This document shows positions 12,131 through 22,854 of a stretch of DNA of 64,000 nucleotides, in pieces (position 1 is the first letter of the stretch; every line of letters starts with the position of its first letter). A model generated the notes under the pieces. It saw only the letters and a list, made by a program, of their open reading frames with translations, was not told the origin of the DNA and did not search any database. The stretch lies in the NCBI GenBank assembly GCA_930367205.1, contig OV884011.1:111839139-111903138 (forward strand), given 5' to 3'. The position numbers and the translations under genes are program-made. This stretch comes from Acanthosoma haemorrhoidale (lineage: Eukaryota; Arthropoda; Insecta; Hemiptera; Acanthosomatidae).

Positions 12131-13830
12131 AAACGACACTCAAGAACAGCGTGGCAAAGATCGTCGCTCATACAATTTGTACTGCAGATTGGTAAAGCAG
12201 CAATTGGCATCCTTCCGTTCCGATTCTCTGTCTACCAGGGACAACTCCTTGTGGAATGTAACTAAGAAAATCCTAAAATATCATCCTGTTTCACACCCAC
12301 TACGTGGTGATGACGGGTCCTGGGCGGCTTCGGATGGCAAGAGGGCGGAGGAATTTCACTGCATCTTTCCCGTACTTTCAGTACTTATCTTACTCCTCAA
12401 AACAATGATCATCGCCCAACTGTTTGATTTCCTCACTTCACCTATTTCTATGTCACTGCCACCAAAAGCCGTTAACCCCTATGAGATCAAATGTATTCAT
12501 AAAAAATTACCTTATCGGAAATCTCCAGGATATGATCTCCTTACTCCTCGAATCGAATCCTCCAACAACTTCCTCCTAAAGCCATAATCTTCCTAACCTA
12601 AATTTATAATTGCATTATCCGGACTACGCACTTTCCTCTCCTCTGGAAACACTCCATTATAGTCCTATTCGCCAAGCCCGGTAAACCACCCAATGACGCC
12701 CCATCTTACCGTCCAATTAGCCTACTCCCTATCCTCTCAAAAATATTTGAAAAACTCCTATTAAAACGCATACTTCCAATTGTTGAATCCAAAAACCTTT
12801 ATCCTACTCACCAGTTTGGTTTCCGCCACCAACATTCCACTGCTCAACAAGGCCTTTGCGTTGTTGATCACATATCCTCAGCCCTTAAAACCAAACAATA
12901 CTCCACTGCTGCCTTTCTTTACATAACTCAAGCTTTTGACAGAGTCTGGCACGCAGGTTTGCTTTACAAGCTCAAAAGATATTTACCGCATACCCGTCCG
13001 CTGTGGTTTAGAATATTCTAACCACTACCCCATAAAAGCAGGAGTTCCACAGTGCAGCGTCCTGGGTCCCATCCTCTATAATCTAACCGCTACCACCAAT
13101 ACCTTGGTGGTAGCGGTTAGATTATCGGTTCCTGCTTGGCAACATTTACAGATGACACTGCAGTAGTCCTGTCATCCCATTCAGGCCCTGATATAGCATC
13201 CCCAAACCTTCAGAAACACCTTGATGAGATCGAGTATTGGTGCGACCAATGGCGGATCAAAGTCAATGAAGTAAAATGTTCCCACATAACCTTTACCCTT
13301 TCCCGCAAGTCCTCTAACCTAGTTTTTTTTAAATTCCATTCCTCTCCCGGTGTCTGAGACAGTACGGTATTTAGGCTTCCATCTCGACAAAAGACTGGCA
13401 TGGAACCCACACACGAGGCTAAAAACAGAAGGACTAAACACACGCTTTGGACAACTTTACAGACTACTTCGAAGGACCTCCCATTTCTCAATAGAAAATA
13501 AACTACTTTTCTACAAAGTTATACTTAAGCCAATCTGGACATACAGAATAGAGTTATGAGGGACAGCAAAAAAGTCGAACATCAAGTGCATCCAATCTTT
13601 TAATCAAAAGTCCTGAGAACAATAGTAAATGCCCCTTATTACGTCGGCAACAAAACCCTTCAGAATGATCCGAATATACCCTATATTCTTGAACTCATCC
13701 CCTCCAAGTTCATAAAATTCCATAGTAACCTATCCAACCACCCTAATTCCCTAGCACAGTCATTGCACTGCACCACTCACTCCTATAATCCTCCTCGGAG
13801 ATTAAAACGGCAGTGGTCTTGTGACCTGCT
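12120..13830 (+). pseudogene. Reverse transcriptase remnant of JkA-b
   Basis: Alignable to the 612-codon reverse transcriptase of JkA-d over almost its full length: SPGYDLLTP (near 12520), the SYRPISLLPILSKIFEKLL-type stretch (near 12700-12750), QFGFRHQHSTAQQG (near 12810), GVPQCSVLGPILYNL (near 13040), YWCDQWRIKVNE (near 13230) and YLGFHLDKRLAWNP (near 13360). The first catalytic Asp region reads FLYITQAFD, so Asp is Tyr. The FADD box is TDD (near 13145). About 55 bases are missing near 12990, and an inverted hairpin has replaced part of the stretch before TDD. It cannot encode an active enzyme. Confidence 0.85.
13078..13125. repeat. Perfect 22-bp-stem hairpin with 4-nt loop inside JkA-b
   Basis: ATAATCTAACCGCTACCACC followed by AA, loop TACC, TT and the exact reverse complement: stem 13078-13099 against 13104-13125 with no mismatch. 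The equivalent place in JkA-c (21560-21615) and JkA-d (near 23890-23925, minus) is a non-palindromic stretch of the reverse transcriptase frame. The palindrome is thus specific to this copy and arose after insertion or during copying. Confidence 0.9.
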
Positions 13831-14239
13831 ATAATTAAGTGATGGTGGGAGTCCTGGCAATGGCCAGTTTCTTTAATCATGTCCTGAGCGTCTGTGGCTC
13901 TCGCGCTCTTGGTCAGCCTCCGCTGGCTCTTATCCAGTGACGCGTCTGACGTAGGAGCGTGGGGGACGTCCCAAGACTCCGCTTCCTCCTTAGCATGTGA
14001 GGGAGAAGACAACCTTGTGGACTTGGGGGGCCTCTGGGCTGTTTGTAAATATTTTATGAATGTGCGAGTGAATGATGAATTGTAAATATAGTATGAATGA
14101 TAACATTTATTTCAACTACGTATTGCCTAATAAGGCAGATTGTAATTTTATCTTAGTAAACATTGTTGTTGAATAAGAAAAACAAAAAAAAGAGATATTT
14201 GCTCAAGCAAAGCCTCGTGTTTTCTCAGGCAAGTTTGAT

Positions 14240-14372
14240 TTTTTTGTTTTATTGTAGAGTCGTTTTCAGACATCAGAACTGTTTAAATGCTCACCTCCTT
14301 GCTTCGTATACATCCTTCTATTCAAAAATTTACACAGGTAAGAGATTAAGATAGAGAATCAGACACTAGGGT
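14240..14372 (+). repeat. Dispersed cassette with splice-site-like edges, copy 1
   Basis: Aligns with 43840-43972 in the same orientation. The core is about 80 bases between TTTTATTGTAG (like a 3' splice site with its pyrimidine tract) and ACAG followed by GTAAGAG (like a 5' splice site). Shared blocks are TTTTATTGTAGAGTCGTTTT, GACATC, CTCACC, TACATCCTTCT and the ACAGGTAAGAGATTAAG edge. It begins about 80 bases after the 3' end of JkA-b. No long frame is shared. It may be a repeat family or a duplicated exon. Confidence 0.5.
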
Positions 14373-17083
14373 AATTGAGATAAGTGTTTAATTTTAGATT
14401 GCAAAATTACTCCTCTTCAGCGCATGTACAGAATGTACCTTAAATTGAAACCTAACCCCGTGGTGACGTTAACCTTAAAGACGCCATATGAAAACCTCAC
14501 TGTTTAATTTTGATTTCAGTGCGGTGTTGAAGTGGAATCTCAACTCGCTGACAAACAGATATGTGAACCTCAACTTATTAAATTGAACTATTTTCAATTA
14601 ACAGGGCACTGTTTGATATGTGTGCTCAGGGTAGCAGTTAATATGCTGTGGTTTGGACCGCTGTCAGCGTATTTTCCTAAATTAAAATTTTGTAAAAACC
14701 TTGCAATTCGTCTCGCTCGATATTGATCAGTTATCACGGAGCATTATTGATTATGCACAAAGGATAGGTGGATCCAGTTGGTATGGGGGTTAGCAATACA
14801 ATTATCAAAGAATAACTCATCAATCGGTATTAACGAAGTTCTGTTCTGGACATTTTTTAACGAATATTCCACTACAATACTTGACAGCTAAAGAGGTTTT
14901 CAGAGTAAAACTCAATTTTATGTTTGTTTTTAAACAAACCAGGTTTTGTGTGCATTGAAAACTCGAAAATATGCCAAATAACATGAAGTAAAAGTTATGA
15001 AGAAAGATATGCCGATACAATTTTCTACATACGCAATTAAAATGTGCTGTAAAATAATCCATAACATATTCCTAACTGAGTAGGAAATTTAAAAAACAAA
15101 TCAAAATGATCTAAACAAAACAAAAAAAGATGCTAGTTTTCTAATAAAAAAATATGAAAATAATACAGGTATACAGCCAACAAAAAGAAAACAGATGGGC
15201 TTATTTAAAAAAAAGATAACGTACGCAATATTATGAATAGAAGTGACTACACTTATTATGAAAACAAAAAAATAAAAATTTGTATGCAGTAAATATGAAT
15301 ACCAGTTGCGTTTATAGTAAAACAAGCTATATATTTTTATTATCTGAAAATCATAGAAGGAACATCAGTTATCCAAGCAAATTTCTATGCACCTGAAATC
15401 ATCATTTCATACCTTCTGCATTATCGCTGAATTTTACTTGATTTACTAATTTACTACCGAGAAATTTGGTTGTTGAGGTTGATTGAGTTAAACTATCAAA
15501 AAACGATGAATTTAACATCTATTTAAAATGTTCACGGTTTTAAGCATATTAAAAATTACTTCCTAAAATATCTATCCAGCTGCTCCATTTCGCAATTGCC
15601 GGTCTTTCCGAGTGGAAATGGAAATCATCCTTATTTAAAGAGGTAAATCATGGAGGACTAGCGTCATGTTTTTCAGTGAATGTGTACATACAGCTGTGAT
15701 TTGGAATTTCATCTGCAAAGTTTAATTTCAATTTTTTTATCTCTAAAACCTTTCTTTTTTTCAAATGAAGTTATATACCTACTAATATCGCAGCCAGTTT
15801 AATATCAACAATCAGTTTAAATTTATAATAACAATGCTAAATGGGACCAAGACTCTTATACTGCATTTGACAACGAAAATACCCGTAGTCTAAACAAATG
15901 TCAAGATATTTCCAATGATTTAAATACTTGAAGAAGTCCACAAAAGACGTGCTTAGCACGTAGTTTCACATTAGTCTTGGAAATAGTTCTCAGTAACTAA
16001 TATTGGCATCTCCATTACCCCTTCTGACACAACACCCACATACGTCTGACTTGTTTAACTCCAAGATCTGCTTATTGAATGCTGAGGTCTGCCGCTGACA
16101 CCGTATTGTCCCCGTCCTGAAAGACGCGAGGCGTAACCCCTGATACCCACCATTCTTGTCGTTGACGCTATTGGGGCTGCTTCGTCTTTTGAACTTGTCA
16201 AAGCAGGAAATAATTAATAACCAAGACAACTATTCCGTTGTCATAGTGTCTCAGTATTCCCATCTCGTGAGTGCTAGAACGCTTTATTAATAGTATTGCT
16301 TGACCTAACCACCCCAATATGTTACGAGTTTATATAATTAAATTTCCATTTCTATTATTTCAAAGTATTATATCTCTTAACTCAAAAGAAGTTTACTTTT
16401 CAGCTTATTTGAAGTTTAAATACGATAACTAATAATAGTTAAGATATATTAGCAAGGTTATTAAGATAAGACTAGGCAGTATTTACATTGCGATATTAAA
16501 CCAAATTGATTAAGTCCTAAGAAATATCACAATATGAAATGTAGTGTAACGATTTACCCCAAAATGATCAAAATTTAATGCATGAAATGTTTTCTCGATA
16601 GTATCTGTGCCGTGAAAACAGAAATAATAATACAACGTAACATAATTATAATATAATTACAAACAAATAATTATAAAAGGATAATCTTACAGGAAAAGTG
16701 GTATGTCATGGGACTGAGCCTGACAGTCTCACATTCGGAGGAAGAGTAGGCGTATTACAGGAGTGCAATTGAGAAGGTAAAGGCAACACTGACCTCTAGT
16801 CAGTTTCGACTAGCCTAGTCAGGAGGCTACTGAACCGCCCAGTCATCCCACGCTATGGAAAATCACCTCCGACACACCTCCCTCTAAATGGGCGTGGGAG
16901 TCCCACTAATTCAGGGCAGGCCCTTTGTCAGCGCATTAAATTTTAATTATGAAATGAATATATTAAGTGATTTATGTTGAGCACAACAGAAGGTATTTCG
17001 TAACGTAGAAAGGTATGCTGAATATTGCAATAACGGATTTCCATGATAGATGGATTTTGAAAGAGAAAAGCAACGTAAAGGAT
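14373..17083. other. Mostly AT-rich intergenic DNA, two unexplained GC-richer patches
   Basis: A minus-strand open frame at 15990-16229 (79 codons, containing GLRLASFRTGTIRCQRQT) lies in a GC-richer patch at about 16010-16210; I do not recognise it. A second GC-richer patch at about 16690-16920 has no convincing frame and no second copy in the window. The rest shows nothing. An exon in either patch cannot be excluded. Confidence 0.45.
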
Positions 17084-17458
17084 GTAGTCCAGAAATACAT
17101 GGAAGTGCAGTTTCCCCATAGGGTATAAGTATATCATACTTTAATAATAAATGCATTAAAACGATCATTAAGATTGGGGTCTGCCTCTCTGTTCAATGGA
17201 ATGGGGAGATGCTAATGGGAAAATTCTAAACTCCAAGAAAGACGAAAGAGCTATGACTATCTGTTTGAAAATTGGGGGGGGGATAAGCTGTAATGAATCC
17301 GGTCAAATTTCGTAGTAAAATTTTAAGCTTAACTGTTTAAACTCTTTTTGTAAAAACTCATTCATTTAATTAGTGATCGATTACATGAATTTATTGTTAA
17401 AGGATGATATACTTATGTCCTATAGGGAAACTGAGCTCCCATTTATTTCTTGACTACC
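17084..17458. repeat. Inverted repeat, ~88-bp arms, 197-bp spacer
   Basis: Left arm 17084-17171 and right arm 17369-17458 are reverse complements at about 80%. The motif GATGATATACTTATGTCC in the right arm matches the complement of the left arm around GGGTATAAGTATATCATAC. Weaker similarity extends outward on both sides. As a result the arms carry similar small open frames (MIYLYPMGKL on the minus strand, MIYLCPIGKL on the plus strand), which is an effect of the duplication, not evidence of a gene. Possibly a non-autonomous DNA element. Confidence 0.6.
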
Positions 17459-18559
17459 TCTACAAACTGGTTACTTTTTTTTACAAAAGCCATCAAACTG
17501 ATCGCAAATATCTGTATTTCCTTAAAATTTATCATCTGATTGTGGTAATTGAGTCATACTATGAGACATGCTTATATTATTATCAAATAGTGCCAGGTAG
17601 GCTTAAAGCCCAGAGAGCAGGCCTTGCGATCCTCTCACTGAATCGCGTGCCTACCAGAGATAGCAGACATTAGGAGTAAGAAGCAGTGTTGTTGCACACA
17701 GACAGAGTTGATCGATGGCAGGTGATGTCGACCAGGTCGATGTGTTTGCTTGTCGTCATGAGAACTGGCTTCCAGGTCAGGATAATTGATCTGATCTGAC
17801 CACGGCCGACTCACTTTTCCTTGAGTCCCTTTTAATCCCTTTTCCCTGAGTTCAGGACCGTCACCGAGGCATTCCCGTAATTCCCCATAATCTGAAATTT
17901 TCGACGTATATTAAACAACATCTCTGGATACACTACATACCCAATTTATGATTTTCTAACTGAGCTACAATATCAGGAGTTATGGGGAAAACATTAAACT
18001 TGAAAATAGTTCGCCCGGTATCTAAGAACTAAACCACCGCTCTAAGTTAGTATTTCTCCTATCAATTTTCAGAACCTATTTAAACGAGTTAAACCAATAC
18101 ATGAAATTGATTAATAATTAAAGTATAGGCTACCAGATACCACTAATGGAATCCAGGGATCGGCCCGAGCTCAACATTGCCAGGTCACTCACCTAATTAA
18201 CAGGGTTTGTGGTATGGAAACACTGATGCTTTGTTGCAAACCATAAAGTGCACTCAAGTAAACATAAATAATATTATAATATTTCAGATAACGGGGAATT
18301 ATGGGTATATATATATATTCATATATAAGTTAATGATCGTCAACGAAAAACTTGAAGGAAAAAGGAAAGAGGTTGAACGTAATCACAGATCAAGAGTTGT
18401 CACAAGACTGTTTTTATTTGAGCCTTTTAAAGCCTCCCTAAATACATTCGGGATGTTTACATCCCGATGACTTGAGGATTAGGCTGGCTACCTACGATAT
18501 CTGAACCTTAACTCCCCCTGCCAGTTTACGCATATCTCTTCGTAAACTCCAAGGTCAGG
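17459..18559. other. Intergenic DNA, nothing firm
   Basis: A GC-richer stretch at about 17580-17860 contains short inverted motifs such as GTCGACCAGGTCGA but no element termini or second copy. An open frame at 18207-18470 (+, 87 codons) is unrecognised. Confidence 0.45.
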
Positions 18560-18849
18560 CGCACGCAGCACACAGCCTGTAATCCCTTACATCACGCTTA
18601 CGGTCTAATATATTCATAGTCCACACCAAAATAAAGAACACAAAGAAAAGAGATAATACAGAAATATAACAATAATAATAATAATAATAAATATAATACA
18701 TTCGCCCTTGACCCGGCGGCTCCCAGGTGAAAAATGAAAACAATGGAACTTATCCACAATATAAATAATGAAAACAAAAACTCTCTCTGAGCTTCACAGT
18801 GAAGTATATGATTCCGGATCGAGGGCACACCATCTTACGCACATTCAAC

Positions 18850-18868
18850 ACCTCCCCCCCCCCCCCTG
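18850..18868 (-). promoter_or_regulatory. Polypurine tract and 3' LTR start of Ty3/gypsy-1
   Basis: On the minus strand, 13 consecutive G then AGG directly precede TGTTGAATG. In LTR retrotransposons a purine run immediately upstream of the 3' LTR primes plus-strand DNA synthesis, and LTRs begin with TG. Position downstream of integrase is as expected. Confidence 0.55.
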
Positions 18869-18924
18869 TGGTGGGAGTTTCAACTGTTCAATGTGAACGG
18901 TTTGCCTCTTCTTTAGGAGGTCAT

Positions 18925-20072
18925 GCTCTTGAGAGTAATGAGATTATGTTCCCAAATTATGATGACCTTAAAGGGCCCCTTATACTGAACATGTTCCTTA
19001 CGATGATTTGACACGACTTTTCTGTACACAACGGTCCCAATCCATATTGCCCCTATGCGATTCCGCACCTTCAAATTTGCCCGCGCCACGCGCTTGGATA
19101 TCTCGCGCATAATCTTTTCGCGTACCTTGTGCCACATCTTCCCGAGCTGTATGTAGGTGATATAGAGCTGTGCAACCATCCCCTCATCCGCCACCGTCTC
19201 TGGCCAGTTCCTCGGTCTCACTCGTAATCCGAACAAAATTTCAAATGGGTGCTAACCACGTCGTGGCGTGTATTGAGTGGTTGTATGCCACCACCGCCAT
19301 TGGCATCGCTACGTTTGCCGACAGGCCTTTATCCCCCTGGTACACGTATAACTGGTCGCTAAGGGTGCTGTGTAACCTAATGGTTCCTCTGCTCTTGGGA
19401 TGCCCGGGGGAAATTACTTATTAAAATACCATGCCACATCCCGTTATTGCATTTTGGCTCTCACGGTTGCATTGTCAAACTCCCGTCCCCCGTCCGACGA
19501 GATTCTCTCTGGTATGCCGTAGAATTGAAATCATGTGTTGAGGGCTATTAATATGGAATCTGATGACGTCCCCCACCGCATAGGCCATAGCCACTTTGCT
19601 AAATGGGTCGATGATAGTGACCCACTTAAAACCCGGTAACGTAAAGGTGTCCACTTGAATCTCCGTCAATGGTGCTTCTGCCGTGGGTGATTCTTCCTGG
19701 CGTCCCTGCGGGGGATGTCTATCATATTTTGTCTTCCTGCAAACTTCGCATGCTCCGATTACCTCCTGAATATTCCACTGCATTCCCCACCAAAAATAGC
19801 ACCTTCGTAGTGCTTGTGCCATCTCCTGCCCACTGCGGTGGTTGGTTTTCCCCTGGTGATACGCCAGTGTTACCTCGCGTTGCTGCTCCTTGTCACGCAG
19901 GGTCTGGAGCACGGAAAGACGCCGAATGAACGAGCGATCCACCCCAAACAGCTCTTTCTGCCACAGTTTTTTAATTTTATTCCACACAGTCGTGTTGCCC
20001 ACGAATAAATGGTGTGTTTTGCCAGGTTTAGACACGTCCTTGAGGGCCTGACCAATTTGCTCTCCACGAACT
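18925..20072 (-). pseudogene. Integrase (Ty3/gypsy), broken
   Basis: The N-terminal zinc finger is visible as YHQGKTNH followed by CEVCRKTK (His-His-Cys-Cys; near 19860-19740). The catalytic core starts IQVDTF and continues IIDPFSK (19640-19600). After a frameshift the second catalytic block SSDGGREFDNA follows (near 19490). The third block reads SRGTIRLHSTL (near 19400), where the sister copy has SRGDIERLHSTL, so the catalytic Glu codon is missing. The C-terminal GPY/F-type module VQYKGPFKV is at 18985-18960. Family role: joins retrotransposon cDNA to chromosomal DNA. Several stops, at least two frameshifts and the missing Glu show it is inactive. Confidence 0.82.
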
Positions 20073-20077
20073 CCCGG

Positions 20078-20540
20078 TGGTCTCAAGATCCACAAATACA
20101 CAAGAACGTGCTTTGCTATCAGCACTCGCATGGAAACATTGCTCCATTATCTCTCCTGACAAAGCCACCTATGGCCATCTGATCCCAAACGAAATCCTGA
20201 TCACCTTCACTTATTTTTCTACAATAGTTTAGGAAAACTAAACTATTCACTCACGCGCCTCGACGACCTCTATTCCGAATATAGCCCTGTGATCCTTACC
20301 AATTCCCTAAGACCTATCCACAAATTGCCTCCTCCTTTATTTATCAGGGGCCCAGTTGATTGGGACCACTTCCACTAGATTCTTACTGACTCTGTAGACC
20401 TCAAAGTACCTCTGGAAACATCCCAAGACCTAGATGATGCAGAGCATTCTCTTAATACTCTGATCCAGAGGTCGGTTCGAGAGGCATCGTCACCCCAACA
20501 TCATCCAAAAATTCACAATGAAAATCCTTTACCTCAGTAT
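20078..20540 (+). pseudogene. Endonuclease C-terminal remnant of JkA-c
   Basis: Aligns with residues from about 150 of the JkA-d endonuclease: CACTCGCATGGAAACATTGC, then the TYWPSDPNRNPDLL-equivalent (frameshifted, near 20170-20200) and the position of the catalytic Asp-His pair, which reads SEYSP (near 20280) instead of SDHSP. It ends at EASSPQHHPK, the linker into reverse transcriptase. Catalytic residues upstream are absent because of the 5' truncation. Confidence 0.7.
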
Positions 20541-22290
20541 CTCAAAGACCTAATCCAATCCAAACGCCACTCGAGAACAGTGTGACAAAGATCCCAATAT
20601 CCTGCTGACCGTTGCTCATACAATCAGTACTGCAGATTGGTAAAGTGCCAATCGGCATCCTTCCGTTTAAATTCTTTTGATTCCTATCCCTCCTCTCTGT
20701 CTACAAGGGATAACTCCTTGTGGAATATAAACAAGAAAATCCCTAATATCATCTTGTTTCACACCCACTCCGTCGTGATGATGGGTCCTGAGGGGCTTCG
20801 GATGACGAGAGGTTGGAAGAATACGCACTGGATCTTTCCTGTACATTCAATCCTCACCTTACTCCTAAAAACAATACTCATCGCACATCTCATGAAGATT
20901 TCCTCACTTCACCAATCCATTTCTCACTTCCACCAAAGCCATTAACCCCTCTGAGGTCAAATATCTTCTGAAAAAATTACCTTACCTAAACTCTCCAGGA
21001 TATGATCTCCTTACTCCTCGAATCCTCCAACAACTTCCTCCTTAAGTCATAATCTTCCTAACCTAAATTTATAACGGCATTATCCGAACGACGGACTTTC
21101 CTCTCCTCTGGAAACACTCCATTATAGTCCTATTCACGAAACCCGGTAAACCACCCAATGACGCCTCATCGTACCGTCCAATTAGCCTACTCCCTATCCT
21201 CTCAAAAAAACGCCAACTTCCAATTGTTCAACCAAAAACCTTAATCCTACTCACCAGTTTGGTTTCCGTCAACGACATTCCACTGCTCAATAAGGCCTTC
21301 GCGATGTTGATCACATATCCTCAGCCCTTGAAACCAAGCAATACTGCACTGCTGTCTTTCTGGACATAGCTCAACCCTTTGACAGTGCCTGGCACGCAGG
21401 TTTGCTTTACAAGTTCCAAGTATATTTACCGCAGACCCTATTTATGATCCTACAGTCCTACCTTTCGAACCGCTTCTTCCAAGTCCGCTGTGGTTTAGAA
21501 TATTCTAACTACTATCCCATAAAAGCAGGAGTTCCACAGGGCAGCGTCCTGGGTCCCATCCTCTATAATCTATACACCACTGATGTCCTCTCTACCACCA
21601 ATACCTTCTTGGTAACATTTGCAGATGACACTGCTTTCCTTTCAACCCATTCAGATGCTGACATAGCATCCCAAAACCTCTAAAACACCTTGAACAGATC
21701 GAGTATTGGTGCAACCAATGGCGGATCAAAGTCAATGAAGCAAAATGTTCCCACATAACCTTTACCCTTTGCTGCAAGTCATGTCCGCTAGTTTTTTTTA
21801 ATTCAATTTCTTTCACTGGGTCAGAGACAGTACGTTTGGCTTCCATCTTGACAAAAGACTGACATGGAACCCACACACAAGGCTAAAAAAAGAAGAACTA
21901 TACAGACGCTTTGGACAACTGTACAGACTACTTGGAAGCTCATCCCATCTCTCAATAGAAAATAAACTACTTATTTATAAAGCCAATCCGGACATACGGA
22001 ATAGAGCTATCGGGGACAGAAAAAAAGGCAAACATCAATCGAATCCAATCCTTTCAATCAAAACTCCTGAGAACAATAGTAAATGCCCCTTATTACGTCA
22101 GCAACAAAACCCTTCATAATGATCCTTATATGCCCTACATTCTTGAACTCAACCCTTCCAAGTTCATAAAATGCCATAGTAACCTATCCAACCATCCTAA
22201 TTCCCTAGAGCAGTCATTACACTGCTCCACTCATCCCTATAATCCTCCTCGGAGACTGAAACTGCTGTGGCCTTCTGACCTGATATAAAT
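20540..22290 (+). pseudogene. Reverse transcriptase remnant of JkA-c
   Basis: Follows the JkA-d reverse transcriptase from QYLKDLIQSKRHSRTV (near 20540) to the PPRRL stretch near 22250. It keeps FLDIAQPFD (near 21360; first catalytic Asp intact), AGVPQGSVLGPILYNL (21530-21575) and FADDTA (21620). It has a ~30-base deletion in the SKIFEKLLLKR stretch (near 21205), an in-frame TAA replacing Gln in NSTAQQG (near 21290), and several further frameshifts. It is better preserved around the active site than JkA-b but not translatable as one protein. Confidence 0.8.
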
Positions 22291-22535
22291 ACGTGACAGT
22301 GGGAGTCCTGGCAATGGCTAGTTTCTCCAATAATGTCCTAAGCGTCTGTGGCTCTCGCGCGCTTGGTCAGCCTCCACTGGCTCTTATTCAGTGACGTTAC
22401 TGACGAAGGGGCGTGGGGGACTTCCCAAGATTCAGCTTCCTCCTTCGCACGCGAGGTAGGTGACTACTATGTGGACTTACAATTCCTTATAGCCCAATCA
22501 GGCAGATTGTCATGTTATCATAATAAAGTTGTATT

Positions 22536-22841
22536 CCGGTAAGAAATACTTCTCATTTATCGACATAAATTACAACAACGGGTTATTAAATAATGTCATC
22601 TGCGTTGTTTAGTACTACTTTATAGTAGTACATTGTCCATATGATGCAAAAAAATTGATTGTTCACCAACACGAGCGAATAAATCTTTTTCAGGTTAAAA
22701 CTGTAAATATATATTTAATCCGTCGGTTATACCTATTGTCTAAGAAAAAAAATTATCAAACGTTCAACAAGGTGTTTATAATTCTTTCGAATCGTTATGC
22801 ATGTCCTTTTGTGCAGGATTCTCTTGATATAAGGAACTGTA
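22536..22841. other. AT-rich spacer between two LINE copies
   Basis: No recognisable feature. It is the left flank of the JkA-d insertion. Confidence 0.6.
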
Positions 22842-22854
22842 TAATTTTTACATT
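22842..22854. repeat. Target-site duplication of JkA-d, left copy
   Basis: TAATTTTTACATT, identical to 27346-27358. It lies directly outside the A/T-rich tail of the LINE. Confidence 0.9.

Larger units (their letters stand above)
10700..14160 (+). mobile_element. JkA-b: long but dead Jockey-type LINE copy
   Basis: In order: part of the 5' UTR (from about 10700, boundary approximate), the ORF1 N-terminal region (10922-11345), an internal deletion of roughly 1 kb removing the ORF1 zinc knuckles and the start of ORF2, the rest of the endonuclease (11345-12130), the reverse transcriptase (12120-13830), and a 3' UTR. The 3' UTR has two 37-bp-type units near 14045-14100 and the terminal hairpin TGCCTAATAAGGCA near 14130. 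Frames are broken by many stops and indels. It is the only copy in the window that keeps both the ORF1 start region and the 3' end in one orientation, so it anchors the family's layout. Confidence 0.88.
18560..20075 (-). mobile_element. Ty3/gypsy-1: 3' part of an LTR retrotransposon
   Basis: On the minus strand: integrase (about 20072 down to 18925), then a 13-G polypurine tract (C run at 18854-18866 on the plus strand), then sequence starting TGTTGAATGTGCG at 18850 that fits the start of a 3' LTR. The lower LTR limit is not visible and 18560 is a guess; the region includes an AAT microsatellite near 18668-18690. No 5' LTR, gag, protease or reverse transcriptase is present. At about 20075 the element is cut off and Jockey copy JkA-c begins. 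It belongs to the same lineage as Ty3/gypsy-2 at 29.0-32.8 kb, judged by integrase similarity. Confidence 0.75.
20078..22535 (+). mobile_element. JkA-c: 5'-truncated Jockey-type LINE copy
   Basis: Begins inside the endonuclease (segment CAAGATCCACAAATACACAAG) at the point where Ty3/gypsy-1 stops. It continues through reverse transcriptase to a 3' UTR ending at CAGATTGTCATG near 22520. The 37-bp 3' UTR repeats seen in other copies are missing: the sequence goes from the ACGCGAGGTAGGTGACTAC region (22450) almost directly to the terminal block. The endonuclease-RT linker here is longer than in JkA-d and open in one frame (HHPKIHNENPLPQYL near 20500), so it is useful for judging the ancestral frame. 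Confidence 0.85.

Noticed and set aside
12936..13166. Short plus-strand frames of the LINE taken as separate genes
   Set aside because: They are pieces of one frameshifted reverse transcriptase.
16943..17168. Two small overlapping minus-strand frames and a similar plus-strand frame at 17404-17673 as a gene pair
   Set aside because: Similarity is explained by the inverted repeat; frames lack any recognised motif and are AT-rich.
19669..19929. Plus-strand 86-codon open frame in the gypsy-1 region
   Set aside because: Shadow frame antisense to the integrase, which carries clear zinc-finger and core motifs on the minus strand.
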